Shown here piece after piece: positions 46,250 to 58,155 of a DNA stretch of 64,000 nt. The first letter of the stretch is position 1, and every line of letters begins with the position of its first letter. Below the pieces are notes generated by a model, which made no database searches, was not told the origin of the DNA, and worked only from the letters and a program-made list of their open reading frames with translations. The DNA lies in NCBI RefSeq assembly GCF_026914185.1, contig NC_070567.1, positions 186,001 through 250,000 of the forward strand, written 5' to 3'. A program made the position numbers and the translations under genes. This DNA is from Puccinia triticina. Its lineage: Eukaryota > Basidiomycota > Pucciniomycetes > Pucciniales > Pucciniaceae.

Positions 46250-48592
46250 ATTCCAAAACTTGCGTGGTCCAAGCTCTGCTAGAGATTCTCTTATTCTATA
46301 TCAGCTGGAAAAGATGCTCACAACCATGGGATCAAGTCTTTTGGGCATTGGTTTGAATTTTGACATACTGGACCAACAGTTTCTATTGAAATTACAGTTC
46401 AGAGGGGTTTATCTGTGGATGTAGCTGATTGGTGGATGATGAATGTTGAGCTGCTCAATCCGGCACAGAAATTTTTCTACACTTGTGTCACAAATGCAAT
46501 CAATGGGACCAACAAGTCCATGATGTTTCATCTTGATGGACCAGGCGGTACGGGGAAAACATTTGTTTTGAATAAACTCATAGATTAATTCACGGTGCAT
46601 GGGTTGAGGCCAGTGGGGTTTTCAGAAACGGGAGTGGAGGCTTTGCTATTGCATGGGGGTCAAACTGCCCATTCCAGCTTTAAAATCCCCTTAAATTCAG
46701 TGATATCACGACCTGTAACTTCACTGAAAAAAATATGATGGGCAAGAGGTTATTGAAAGAATTCAGAGAACTAAGATGTTATGACTATTAGTCTTCAAGT
46801 CTTAGTGATTTTGTATTTACAAATGTGTCATAGAGCAAGAGAAGTGAAATCTCTTTTTTACCTAAGAGCAGACACAAGACCACTATCTAATTGATAAAGT
46901 CAATGGATAGAAGCAAGTCTCAATGTGAGAAATTGTGAAACCACAACTGGTTCTTTGGATCAAGATGATCTGCAGGGATGAGATGAGTTCAGCGTCAGTA
47001 TTTGCTGACAATTATCCATCCTGCAATCTCTCTTACTTGGATGAGGCTTTTGCCTTTTTATATCCTGCTTGGATGAGCAACAGCAAATCAGCGGAGAAGT
47101 ATTGCAGTGTTGTTTGCAACAGTTCAACATTGCTTTTGATTTAGCCTTTTGCTTCTATCTGTCTAATCTAAACACAGACACTCTTACCAGTATTCCAAAC
47201 TCTTTGAGCGGACTCGGTGTGTTTGGTCTGTTTTTCTCTGACAATGTCTAGAGTTATTGTATAGCGCATTAGCAGCTATTTTATCCACTATCCTTGAGTT
47301 TTAATTAAACCGCTTACCTTTGGCACTGGTTATGATTCTCTCAGATAGTGATTGGGAGCCAGAATTTTCCTTGAGCCTAATCCTGCTGCTCACATGGCTT
47401 GGACCTGTATGCATCAAAAGATGATTTCAGTTTTACAATCCCACGGCGCTAATTTGATTGCGGAAAATGGTTTGCTTTGCTTACCAGATTACGCAGCTGA
47501 TTGAGATCCCAACATCTTTCTCACTTTGTGAGAAAGATGGCGTTCACCTAGGCGTGAAATCTCACACTTATTAGAGGCACAAGTAATTGTTTGGGATGAA
47601 TCTGTAGCAATGCACCAACACACCATTGAAACTGTAGACAGATTGCTCAGAGATCTTTCTGGAAATCAACTGCTGTTTGGAGGTAGGCTGGTGATATTTG
47701 AGGGAGACTTTTGAAAAACTTTAACATAGTGAAGGATGCCATGTTTCTGAGGTCTGAATTTGCAACACCCAAGAGTTCAAGCTTGTGGAAAGAGATCTCT
47801 ACATTTTCTCTGAAAGATAATGTGTGCTTGGGTCTAGGTAGCGGCAATGTTTCTGCAGCAAACATAGATTTTGCAGCAGAACTCTTGCGGATAGGTGAAG
47901 GTATACTGCAAGAACACATCATTTCAGTTGCGGGCATCAAGATGGAATCTTTGGGGAAATCACACAAATGTGGAAATAGAGCAATGGTGTGGTGTTTTAA
48001 TGATATCAACTCCAAGCAGAAGTCAGATATTGTGACTTACTCAAATTACCTATTGGAACAATGTATCCTCACACCTTTGAATTCCAATTCTAAAGCAATA
48101 AATGACTAATTATTGAACACAGTTCACCATGAAGAAGTGGAATTTATCTCAATTGATGGACCAATTGATGAGGCCATGGATAAACTTCAACCTGAGGTGT
48201 TGGCAAAGATTGACTTTCCAGGCTTTCCCCAGCACATATTGAAGCTCAAGGCCAGAAATCCAGTAGTGCTTTTGAGGAATCTAAGCATCAAGAACAGTCT
48301 TTGCAGCGGCACCAGATTGGTGCTGTTGAGAGTCACAAGGAATGCTCTGTGTGGTAGGATTTTGACTGGTCCACTCAAGGGTAGAGAAGTAACTATACCA
48401 AAGATAACCCTGTTACATGAGGGTCATTCTTATGTCAAGGTATCTTTTTATAGATACCAATTCCCAGTTGCTTTAGCATTTGCCATGACTATAAATAACT
48501 GTCAGGGCCAAAGCATGAGGCGGGTCATTGGTATTGTGCAGTCAGGTGTTTGCGCATGGGCAGTTATATTTAGGGGTCTCTTGAGTCCGTGA
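46250..48592 (+). pseudogene. Helitron Pif1-like helicase remnant
   Basis: Pieces of a Pif1-type helicase read in order on the plus strand. Walker A appears as LDGPGGTGKTF (46531-46563), then GVEALLLHGGQTAHS and FKIPL up to about 46700. After a 0.8 kb interruption come Walker B (EAQVIVWDESVAM near 47590), FGGRLVIFEGDF and, in 48113-48592, the family C-terminus (FPVALAFAMTINNCQGQS). Many stops (for example TAA 46586-46588 and at 48108, TGA near 47712) and frame changes mark it as dead. In live Helitrons this helicase is part of the RepHel protein of rolling-circle transposition; no Rep domain is visible. Confidence 0.85.
46736..47540. repeat. Insertion within the Helitron helicase, related to the copia LTR
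   Basis: The helicase homology stops near 46720 and resumes near 47560. The intervening DNA includes TTACCTAAGAG followed by GA-ACAAGACC, which matches the copia LTR of this window (53161-53189) at all but a few bases, and GTGAAATCTC nearby. It is therefore likely a diverged LTR fragment of a related copia family. Exact ends are not resolved. Confidence 0.45.
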
Positions 48593-48680
48593 TGTAGATA
48601 ATTTGTTAGTTGTGCAAGTGGCTGAAAGGGATGAAACAAGATTTGTAAATATGGTAAAGAAAGTTGTATTTACTTAATTA

Positions 48681-48901
48681 GGGGGATTCAAAGTTGGCCA
48701 TGCACAACTTGCATGCACTTTTGCAAGTTGGTGTTCAAGGCTTTTATTGAAAACCAAATTTAAAAAAAAAATCAAGAAGGCTCAGGGGGTGGGGTACAGT
48801 GTGGCTTGCATGCACTTTTGCAACTTGGTGTTCAAGAATGGACTTGAACACCAACTTGCAAAAGTGCATGCAAGTTGCATCTGGCCAACTTTGAAACCCC
48901 C
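48681..48901. mobile_element. 221-bp hairpin MITE with TA target duplication
   Basis: The ends GGGGGATTCAAAGTTGGCCA and its near-complement bound an element that folds over its whole length; TTGCATGCACTTTTGCAA and its complement recur inside. TA occurs on both sides (48679-48680, 48902-48903), the target choice of Tc1/mariner (Stowaway-like) elements. It has no coding capacity. Confidence 0.7.
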
Positions 48902-48920
48902 TATTATACTGGAGTAATAA

Positions 48921-49332
48921 GGCCCCGTTTGGAGGCAATATAATCTGGAATTTTGTGACATCTGATCAAGTTTTGGCAGACCTGATCAGATGTCACATAG
49001 GATGTCATGAAAGAAAAGTGACCAAAGGTTGAGGAAGAGAAGTCAAGAGCACAAGATACTCAGGGACTCAGAACAAAAGATCAGAAGGCTCCAAAGGAGC
49101 AGGTCTGTCTGATATGGGCCCCGAACTGAGTGAGTGTGTATTTCATGAGGGAACAGAAGAAATACCCTGTGGCAAGGGGCCTAGAGAGGGGGCCTAGTTG
49201 GCTATGGAACCCTCTGGAAAGGAAAAGAACAACAACAGAAATAAGCCGTCTTCTGGCCATGGGGCAGAATTCTAACATGTCACACAAAAAAACTCATATA
49301 TTGCCCAGATTATATTGGCTCCAAACAGGGCC
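48921..49332. mobile_element. 412-bp Tourist-like MITE with TAA target duplication
   Basis: The ends are 24-bp inverted repeats, GGCCCCGTTTGGAGGCAATA continuing to TAAT on the left and its complement with two mismatches on the right (49309-49332). TAA flanks both sides (48918-48920 and 49333-49335). A 3-bp TWA duplication with ends of the type GGGCCTGTTTGG is the hallmark of PIF/Harbinger-derived MITEs. The inside holds a second inverted pair around GACATCTGATCA. No coding capacity. Confidence 0.75.
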
Positions 49333-49947
49333 TAAAACTTATACAAGGTGGCTTGACTTGAGTCTTGGAGAGGGTGGCATAGCCGCCCTTGAACTCTAGT
49401 TTATATGTACTCAGAGACAAAGTTTCCAGATCTGACTTGATCATTGGTGTAAAACTGACCTTTCCCCAAATCCGCGCGGCTTTCATATTTGATTCAGTAA
49501 CCAAAGTGTTGAAGAGTCCTGGCGCTCAATTATCACACCTTTCTTTCATCTCTAAAGGCTACATATTTGTTTTTGGATCAAGCAACAAAAATATAAATCA
49601 AGATGCTTTCTGGCTTGACTACCTGCTATAGTGGCTACTATCCCGATATCATAAATTCAAGATGCAGTTAAAACAGAATCTAAGTAATCACTTGCCTCAC
49701 ATGAACCAAGGGCGCTTGGAGCCCTTTAATAAGTCACACTAACCCAAGGATGAAAGCCACTTCGATTTCACTGTCTTTGTGAGCCAACATGTTGGATTGG
49801 TTGTGTAAATTTTGACCTACGATTTGAAAAGCGAGCAAACACAAGCAGAACAAGAAGGCAGAAAAAAAAGCTAGTTACTGTCAGGACAACAATGCACAAG
49901 AGTGAGTTGTGATGCAAGTTGACAAAGAGAAAATGAGAGAGGCTAAT
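49333..49947. other. 3' flank of the SDT1-type gene; no gene seen
   Basis: Short frames only. The last bases before 49948 are the 3' side of the minus-strand nucleotidase gene. No repeats or RNA genes were recognised. Confidence 0.5.
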
Positions 49948-51402
49948 CTATTTTTTCGAGAAGCAGTCTTTCCAAATATTGAGGTTTCGAAGCTGATCAA
50001 GTGCAGTGATTCTTTCAAACTGAGTACCGTCTTCGCTCTTTACTGAGCTGGGGCCGGTTAAAGCATCTGAGTCTTCATCAAAATGGACAGATGAACCAAA
50101 CCCAACCTTACTAGCACCCAGGATGTTAATCAATGCGTCATCCACCAGTAAGTGGTTCGAGAAGTCTGCACGTTCGAGATTTGTTGGGTTGGACTCCTGA
50201 GCTAATGATCTAGCTACCGCTTCCTGGTAGTATTCTGAATTTTGGATTTTTTAACGGATCGAAATCAACAATCTAGGGTCGAGAAAAGGTCTACTCGAAG
50301 AAGTAGAAATGATCGCACCTTTTTCGGGTTTACAGTGAAAGTTGGGATTGGTATAATCACAGGAAACTACTCCTTCAAACAAATCGGACAGATCCATGAT
50401 TTTGAGCACTCGTAAAGCGTGTGTTTTATAAGCATTGGTAATACACCAAACCTGGTTGTAGAGCATGTAATAAGTTCCACATCAGCTTTCAAATGTAAAG
50501 CAGCAGGACGAAAATCGAGCTTTACTCTGGCTTTTGAGCGATCAATATCCAACAACAATTGCCGTAATTTCGGATCTGGTGATAAAATATCTTCCAAAGG
50601 GATTGCCAGGTCACAATTCTTGTCGTAATCAAGCGGATCAATGGAATGGTGCCTGATTAATCCTCGAATAGCCAATCCGTATTCCTGATTGTGCAATTGG
50701 GATTGAGAATGCCCTTTAGTACTTGCATACTGGCTCATATTCTTTCAAGCGACTCAACTTTGTAATATCTGAGAACGATACGATTTGAAGACAAGCGAAC
50801 AAATTATTAAGCACTCAGAGGACAAGCGAACAAATTATTAAGCACTCAAAGGGCCTAAAAAGTGAATCAGACTTACCTCTCATGCAATTCTTGAGCTTGC
50901 TCTAGAGGTAGTCCCAATTTCAGAAAGTAAGCCAGAATTTTTTGGCTCATGAACTCGTTGATTTTACAGTGCCGAGAATACAAGGTCTGATGGAAAGCGA
51001 CGCGAGTGAAAAAAAGTCAATTCATACGAGATCAGCTTATGAATCCTTGCTAAACGAAATTCATTATCGGTGTTGGATCTTGCGATAGACTCACGTTGTC
51101 AATATCAAACCTGCAAATTTCGAACAAAAAGAAGGGTCTGCTCAGTCGCAAGAAATGGCCGTTCGGAAGGCGACACTGCTCGAAATCAACTGACCATATC
51201 GTAAATTTGGGCCTCTCGGAATCTGATGGCTCGTGAAGTAAAGTCAAGTTGGCTGAATCGGGGTAGTTGGGTCAACGAAAATTGAAGTTACTCATGTCAG
51301 TTGAAGTCAATCGCCCACATGACTGTGTAAAACGCAATCTGTGATTTCTGCCATGGATCCTGACTTACTTGAAGGAGTAGGAAGCGTGCTGGATGAACCC
51401 AT
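49948..51402 (-). CDS. SDT1: SDT1/PHM8-type pyrimidine 5'-nucleotidase (HAD family), seven exons, 277 residues
   Basis: Exons on the minus strand: 51402-51369, 51252-51195, 51110-51095, 50986-50877, 50721-50526, 50451-50319 and 50234-49948, in phase throughout (834 nt with stop). HAD motif I is WFDIDNTLYS, with both catalytic Asp (D33, D35) in the 16-nt third exon. Then come the cap region with EYGLAIRGLIRHHSIDPLDY, motif II (ITNAYKTHALRVL), motif III (CKPEK) and motif IV (LVDDALINILGA). These are the signatures of yeast Sdt1 and Phm8, which dephosphorylate UMP/CMP or other nucleoside monophosphates; I cannot choose between them. The acceptor before exon 5 (GCAAG) is unusual and adds about eight residues (TKGHSQSQ) that relatives lack, so that border is uncertain. 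Confidence 0.88.
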
Positions 51403-52547
51403 TGATTTGATTGACTCGAGAAAACTTTGAGGGTGCTGGCGGACGACGAATCGAGGTGGTCCTGCAGGTCGCTTGGGTCAAATGCCCCTCTATGTATGCA
51501 CACCGAGCGCGCCGCCCTGCGCCGCCCTTTCTCAACAATCCATGCACCGCTTTGGCCCAGCATCTTGATCAGCAGGCCATGAGAGCCGATGTCATGATGT
51601 CACATGCCACAAACGTATATACATAATGTTACATACATATGTACAGGGGTGGATCTGGAAGCTCCCTATACATTCCCAGAAAAGGGTAACACGGTGTTAC
51701 ATTATTTATTTTGACTTGACAAAACTTGAGCCCTCAGCTTACTAGTAAAGTGACACTGGTGGGGGACTCTCCTTGACTCTTCCCATTCAGCTTCCTAAGG
51801 ACCTAGGTCTGAATCTTGAAGAGCTTGATCCGGGACCCGGAGTCCAACAGGCTGGTGACTCAATGACATGTTATTTCATTCCTTTATAAGCTAGAAATCA
51901 GTACTGGCCAGTGGTAGATTCATCTCTTTCAAGCTCAGCTTGTTTTTCCGCTGTAAGACTTGCTGAGGATGCCTATCCCACTGGGTTTCCTTGTGCGGCC
52001 GGATGCCAAATGCATCATTCATCACCCAAACTGCAGCATAATCTTGGTTCTGCAATTTTAACCCTTTACCTCCCTTCGCTCTACGCAAGAGAGCATTCTA
52101 CTCATAAAGTTAACCATTTGAACGTGTTCATAAACATGATTGCCGCTCCCAAGGTTGAGTTTAGTGGGATTGGATGGCCGAGCACTTCCGCCCCTCTCAT
52201 AATTCAATCCGAGGTTTGCAGGGCTTGAATTGGGACTGAATACTTAGAGTGTAGTTGAAAATGGTTGAAACGGATTGGTATGATTGACGATTGCCAACAG
52301 ATAGACGTCCTTCCTGCTGAGCAAGAGTGCACAATCACACGGTTAAGACAGAATGTGTAGCTTGGCGGTACGCAGAAGGAATACATCGCTATTCCGGAAA
52401 CCCTGCCTTCGCTACCATGCTGGCCAAACGCCGTCAACCAATCCTCTGCGTGCGTTGGGCCTGCAAGTAGTGATCTGAGATCAGTGTATGAAGTCTGAGG
52501 AATGAATTTGCCCTCAAAAGGTATGAGCTCACTTCGTTCGCCGCGCT
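51403..52547. other. No gene recognised; possible LTR-like segment
   Basis: 51687-51701 is the palindrome GTAACACGGTGTTAC. 51640-51960 has an LTR-like look with a TTTATAAG near 51883, but no partner copy is found. Frames on both strands are short and unsupported. The upstream region of the nucleotidase gene must lie in 51403-51640. Confidence 0.4.
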
Positions 52548-52760
52548 TTAAAACAATAAGTTAAGAATCAAGGCCATATCCGCCAGAGAGACTGATGATC
52601 TGATGTGGTCTCCTTGCTCGCAGCCTTCGGAGACAGTTCGTCCAATCGAGATCGAGATTAGGGCGTGTGTTTCGGGGCAAACTGGCACCCAGGCTGCCGG
52701 TGCAGCGCCAACATAATTGACAGTAGCCAGCAGGGCGGACATGAGGAGAAAGGAGCGCAT
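52548..52760 (-). CDS. Possible small secreted peptide, 70 residues
   Basis: The frame begins MRSFLLMSALLATVNYVGA, a classic signal peptide followed by APAAW, and continues with a polar stretch containing two Cys. It lies next to GC-rich repeats and just outside the copia element. The frame is open further upstream, so the start was chosen by the signal peptide. No intron or homologue is evident and the C-terminus may be truncated. It could be a relic of a secreted-protein gene. Confidence 0.3.
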   Translation of the reverse strand: MRSFLLMSALLATVNYVGAAPAAWVPVCPETHALISISIGRTVSEGCEQGDHIRSSVSLADMALILNLLF

Positions 52761-52839
52761 TATGGTTACTTGATGTTGAGAAACGATGGCGAAGAGGTTT
52801 TGCAAAGTGTGACTGTGTGGCGATGTGGGAGGACGAGAG

Positions 52840-53062
52840 TGGTGGGTGCCCGGTGGCCAGTCGGGTACACCACGAGAGCGATTTCGGCTCCCTCGGACCG
52901 ACAACCCGACGAGAAAGGGACACACGTCGGCCTACCGTGTGAATGCACGGCAGCACGGCGTCAGGGTGTCCATCCTGTCAGGCTGCCGTGCGAATGCAGG
53001 GCAGCACGTCGTCGGGATCTCCAACCGTCAGGCTGCCGCACCTCTTGACGACAGGCGACCAC
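52840..53062. repeat. GC-rich repeat, left of the copia insertion
   Basis: Contains two tandem-like copies of a unit around GCCGTGCGAATGCAGGGCAG (near 52935 and 52980). A matching stretch lies right of the copia element at about 59065-59155, including CGACAACCCGACGA and GAATGCAGGGCAGCACG. Copia therefore inserted in a locally repeated GC-rich sequence. Confidence 0.6.
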
Positions 53063-53865
53063 TGTGAGATTTCACAAGACTAAGATATTTATTTCTTGTG
53101 TGAGTGTGCGATCTAATCTGACATGTTCAGAGATGTAGATAGAAAGAAGAAAACGGTCATGTACCTAAGAGTGGATACAAGACCGACTAGTTATGATAAT
53201 AAATAAAGAAAAGAAAACACTGCAATGCAGGCTAAGACACGAATTCGTGCTGAAGGAACTGAAGGTTCTATCGGAGCGGCTGATATCAGTATCAGCGCCT
53301 ATCCTCGAACATAGTCGAGCTGAGAAGTAAGAAGTTTCTTACTTGGGCTCGATGGAGCTTAATCCTCACGGACTCCAAATTCGAGCTGCTAAGGAATCGA
53401 AGCAGCTGTCTTCTAACACATAGGTGACGAGCAGTCAGTCTCCTGATTCCCTTAGCTTGGCTTTTGGCTTCTACAACGATCAACTCACCTCCTGTGGAGG
53501 GGTCCGATATACGTTCGTTGAGGCTAGAACCCGTTGGGTCTGCGGTGGCGTCGGATGCAAGCTTGATGCTGTTCATACATGTAGTACTGATCAGTCATCT
53601 ATGCTTTCCTAGCTATGGCGGACCTTATACGAGCGTGACTTACCTATTTAAGGGTCCGCTTCGATTTGGTCGCTTGGGCACTTCGTCTGATGTTGACGCG
53701 GCTATGGAGAGGAACAGAGTTTGAGCTTTTAGCTTCAAACTCCTGTCTTGGAGCCACATGCATATGCATGGGCCTCGAGTACGTTGACTCACCGCTGCCC
53801 CTTTCGGGGTTAGGGTTTTGATCCTTGCGCTTTCTGTGCGCTTGCGCACCACCTGAGTCTTGACA
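53063..53865 (-). repeat. 3' LTR of the copia element
   Basis: Plus-strand ends TGTGAGATTTCAC and GAGTCTTGACA, so the LTR itself runs TGTCAAGACTC to CTCACA. It contains the last 73 codons and stop of the pol frame (53644-53865). A TATA-like TTAAATA lies on the minus strand at about 53646. Confidence 0.97.
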
Positions 53866-56800
53866 GCCCGCCGTGCTTCGAGCCGGTAGGCTGGAAGCAA
53901 CTGATGACAAAGGTTTGATGCCGATGATGTCAAGTGCTCTTCTAATGTTGATGCGTCCGACAGGTTTTGTGAGGAAGTCGGCTGCATTCGCTTCAGAGCG
54001 AATGTAACTGAGCTGGATCAATTGCCGGACCACTAGTTCCCTAACAAAGTGCAATCTGATCGACATGTGTTTGGTACGAAAACTATTTTGCGATGTTTCA
54101 CTTTTAGCGAGGTCGATAGCACCACGGTTGTCCACCAAGACTTGCACGTGCTGCAGATCGGCCCTCGTTTTTACTTCTGATGTCAAGTTTGATAGCCATG
54201 CTAGCTCCCGACCTAGATCGGATAACGCCTTGTATTCCGCCTCAGTGGTGGACAAGGAGACCGTAGCTTGCTTTGATGATTTCCATGCAAGTACGTGAGA
54301 TCCCGCCAGAATAGCGAAGCCAGTTGAGGATTGTCTAGTATCGGGACAATTTCCCCAATCAGCATCTACGTACGCCTTGAGTGTGTTGTCGCTGTTTTTT
54401 AAGAATGTGAGACCAAGATCCTTGGTGCCGGCTAGATACCGGTATACCTGCACCGCCGCATGATAGTGATGAATTCCGGGATGTTTGAGGTACTGAGACA
54501 GTGAGCTGACCGCGTAGGAAATGTCAGGGCGAGTCAAGACACTTAAGTAATTTAGCGAGCCTATGAGGGCTCGATAGTTCACCCCCGTCTTGCGGAACTC
54601 TGAGATTTCTTGCTGCGTTGCCTTCTTCATGTAGACTTTCGGGTTTAGCGGACACAAAGCTGGATGTAAGTTGTTAAAGCCGAATTCTTCAAGCTTTTGT
54701 TCAACGAACTGAGATTGATTGATGTGCACCCCGTTTTCAGAACGCTCGATATTCATGCCCAGCAGGAACTTCGCCTCGCCAAGGTACTTAATCTTGAATT
54801 CCGCTTCCATTTCTTCCTTGAAGACTAGCGGCCGCTTGCTGACGAACACCAAATCGTCCACATGAGCAAAGACATAAGTGTCTTCCCTACCTGGAACACC
54901 CCGCCGGTAGAAGACACAAGGATCCGCTAGAGAGATTGTGAACCCAATTGATTTAAGGTACGTTGATAATCTATTATATCAAACTAGCGGAGCTTGGCGC
55001 AAACCGTAGATAGCCCTCTTGAGCTCCAGGACTGAATTCGGCGGAAACTCGAGCCCAGGTGGCGGCAGTAAGGTGACTTCATCATCCAATGGACAAGTCA
55101 GAAAAGCGCTCCGCACGTCGAGCTGATGAATCTCCAGATCGTTGTCCACCGCAAAAGATATAAGCAGCCTAAGCGAGCAGGGACGGCCGGTTGGTGCAAA
55201 CCTAGCGAGAAAGTTCACACCATGCGTTTGACGAAACCCCTGCGCACATATCCTTGCTTTGAACTCGGTAACCTCGTTCTCCGCACCAAGCTTTTTCCGG
55301 AAAGCCCACGTTGCCGGTATTGGCGAATCCGAGGGGAGGCGAGGTCGCACTAGCCAAACCTTATGTTGTTCCATGTTTGCCGCCTCCTTCAATTCCGCCT
55401 CTCTCCATCGCGAGGATTCGGGATGCTGCATAGCCTGGCGATGGTTTTGCGGGTCGGTGACCACAGTTGTGTGGAACATCTGACGTCTCGCGTAATTCCG
55501 AATGTTCGCCGGGTCAATGTCGCCCGTGATGAGCGTTGGATGTCTTGGTCCAATCACTTTCAACACCCTCCTGGACGGAGGAGGAGCTGACGGAAAGTGG
55601 TTCGGATCTTGCTGCTGTTGTTCGGACACGAGACGCTCGAGATCACCCTCCTCTTCCTCACGCTCTCCGTCATTCAGTTGCGGACCAGGAGCCGAATCGC
55701 CAAGTATCTGATGCATGTCCTCCTCTTCTTCACGATTTAGCTCTTCATCCCTTCTTGCGAGTTCTAGCTCTTCTTCCTCGGTGAATGGAAGCGGCTCGTC
55801 GTCCGTGAAGGCCGGTAGCTTATTGATGCCATAAGCAAAGAGACTGCGATGTTGCGCTGGGCATTCAGGAAAGGTAGATTTGTCGAAATGTACATGCTTT
55901 GACGTTACAATGACTTTGTCTTGAGGTTGATACACCCTATATGACGAGAAGTCATTATCATAGCCTAGTAGAACGCCGTCCCACGCAATGGGTCCGAATT
56001 TAGTGCCTCTATTTTGTTTTGGTTTGACAATCCAGGCTCGACATCCAAACGGCCGAAATAAGCGCATGTTCGGTTTGATTCGGAACATGATCTCCATAGG
56101 AGAGGCACGGCTTTTCGCCAAGGAGGGTAAGCAATTGGTCGTAGCTGTAGCCGCTTTCACCGCTTCACCCCACCACTCGGGTGCCATATTCGCCTGCATC
56201 ATTTGAGTCCTAGTCATTTCGATGACCGTTCTGTTTGCGCGCTCTGCAAAACCGTTGTGTTGAGGCGTGTACGGCGGTGACACGTTATGCTGGATACCGG
56301 CTTCCTTCAGAAGTTCGCTAAGACTTTTGTTAACAAATTCCCCGCCTCCATCAGTGACCAGCTTTTTGATCACGTGTCCGGTTTGTTTCTCGAAAAACAT
56401 CTTGTATTCCGTGATTGCTGAAGCCGCCTCGCTTTTCGCCTTGAGAATTTTGGCATGAATATAGCCGGAGTGCTGGTCAACTAAGGTCAAGAAATATCGT
56501 GCCCCACCATTCGTAGCTGGTGTGATTGGGCCGACGAGATCGGCGTGTACGACCTCCAGAGGGGCTGCAGCTTCTTTGAAGTGACTGGTGCATGGCAGCC
56601 TGGTGATCTTGCCCTTCATGCACGCCTCACATGCCTTGGTCGGTACAGAGGCCATGGGTTTTTCCAGCATTGATTGTATTCTCTTCCTGCTCGCATGGCC
56701 TAGTCTCCTGTGCCACAAGTCGAAGTCGGTGACGCTAGAGACTGTAGTTACTTCAGTTAGGTTTGCCACTGGTTGCTCTTGAAGATCGCGCAATCCAACG

Positions 56801-58092
56801 AGCTCGAAGATGTTGTTTTCCGTGCTGATGCTTAAGGCGCTTAAGTTATCAATTTTCACCTCAAATCCACAGGGAGCAGGGGTGATGGCGGCTGAGTTCT
56901 CCATAAGCTGAGCGAAAGAAATCAGGCTTCGCGTGAGATTCGGGACGTATAAAGCATCCTTCAAAGTAATCGTTCCACCATTAGAGAACTTAAGCGTGGC
57001 ATTCCCTTTTGCTACCGCGAAGAGCTCCTGTTGGTCCCACTTGTTACTGGTAGCTATGCTGATTCGAACAGGGGATGTAGTGTCGAACATTTCAAGAGTA
57101 TTCAGCATGTGATGACTGGCGCCCGAGTCCAAGACCATCTTTAAATTCTTTTCATCGCTCGTTGGACCAGTGAGATATCCGAAGGTAGGTCGAGCAATGT
57201 TGACAGAAGGTTCAGTATCTTGCTGAGCAGTTGTGATGAAGCCAGTTGGCGGTTGCGCTTGCTTTGTCTTCTTGAATTTACTGGGATGTAGGGTCCAGCA
57301 GTCGTCCGCTGAATGGCCGGAAAGAGGATTGTGCTTCCCTTCACGGCAAGGATGTGGATTCACCCAGCGGCGCTTCTTCTGATTATTGCCGCTGTTGAAC
57401 GCCGTCGCCTGGGTCGTCAGGGCTGTTGATGAACCCTCAGAGATCGTAGTGTCTCGCTGCATAGTCGCTTCGACAGCGTCGTGATGGGCAATGTCGCGAA
57501 GTTTAGCTATGATCAATCTAGGCTGAGAAAGTTGATCGGCGTTGCTGATCAGGGTTTGCATAAGAGAAGGGCGCTTTCGAGAGATTCGAGCAATAATGGT
57601 GCAACTGAGAATCGTAGGAGGAATGTCTAATCCCATAGCTGCAAACTCGGCGAGAGTTTCTTCGAGTTTTGTGACGTAGGAATTAATGTCCTCCTTGTAC
57701 TGAATGTCCTCCCACTTCCGCCAGACATGATAGATGGCGAGGACTGAGGAGGAGGCATATTCGCCCTTAAGCTCTTTCCAGATTGCAAAAGCATCGTTCT
57801 CGTTCTCGTCGGTGATCACGTGATTGTAGATGTGATCTTCGATGTGCTGACCCAAGATGGCGGCAGCTCGAACATATTGCAATTTAACTTCATCCGAGGT
57901 GTTGAGAGGCAGTGGTTGTTCGATACACTTCGTGAGACTTTTAACGGCTAGATAGGTCTTCACCTTACGTTGCCAGATGGGAAAATTTTTGCCAGTGAAG
58001 TTAGGACATTTGAACGTGTCTCTGTCATCGTTGCTTGGAGCAGGAATCGCTGCAGGAGCTACAGGAGCGGGGTTGCTACGAGAACCGGCCAT
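53644..58092 (-). pseudogene. copia gag-pol polyprotein with one nonsense codon
   Basis: One frame runs from ATG 58092 to the stop at 53644 (about 1483 codons) but is interrupted by TGA at 54979-54981, where relatives have Trp (QAPLV, stop, YNRL). Order: gag (NFTGKNFPIWQRKVKTYL near the front, UBN2 type); protease DSGASHHM; GAG-pre-integrase with DLWHRRLGHAS and CEACMKGK; integrase core with HADLVGP, TDGGGEF and GFAERAN (DD35E spacing); reverse transcriptase beginning QHKVWLVRP and reaching VDDLVFVSKRP; and RNase H (AYVDADWGNCPDTRQS, then KHMSIRLHFVRE). A zinc-knuckle region is not evident. The C-terminal 73 residues come from the LTR. Confidence 0.95.
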
Positions 58093-58155
58093 TTCGATCC
58101 ACTCTTAGTTTTGCAAAAGTGAGGTAGGTTGGTTCGGCTATCGAGACTGTAAATC

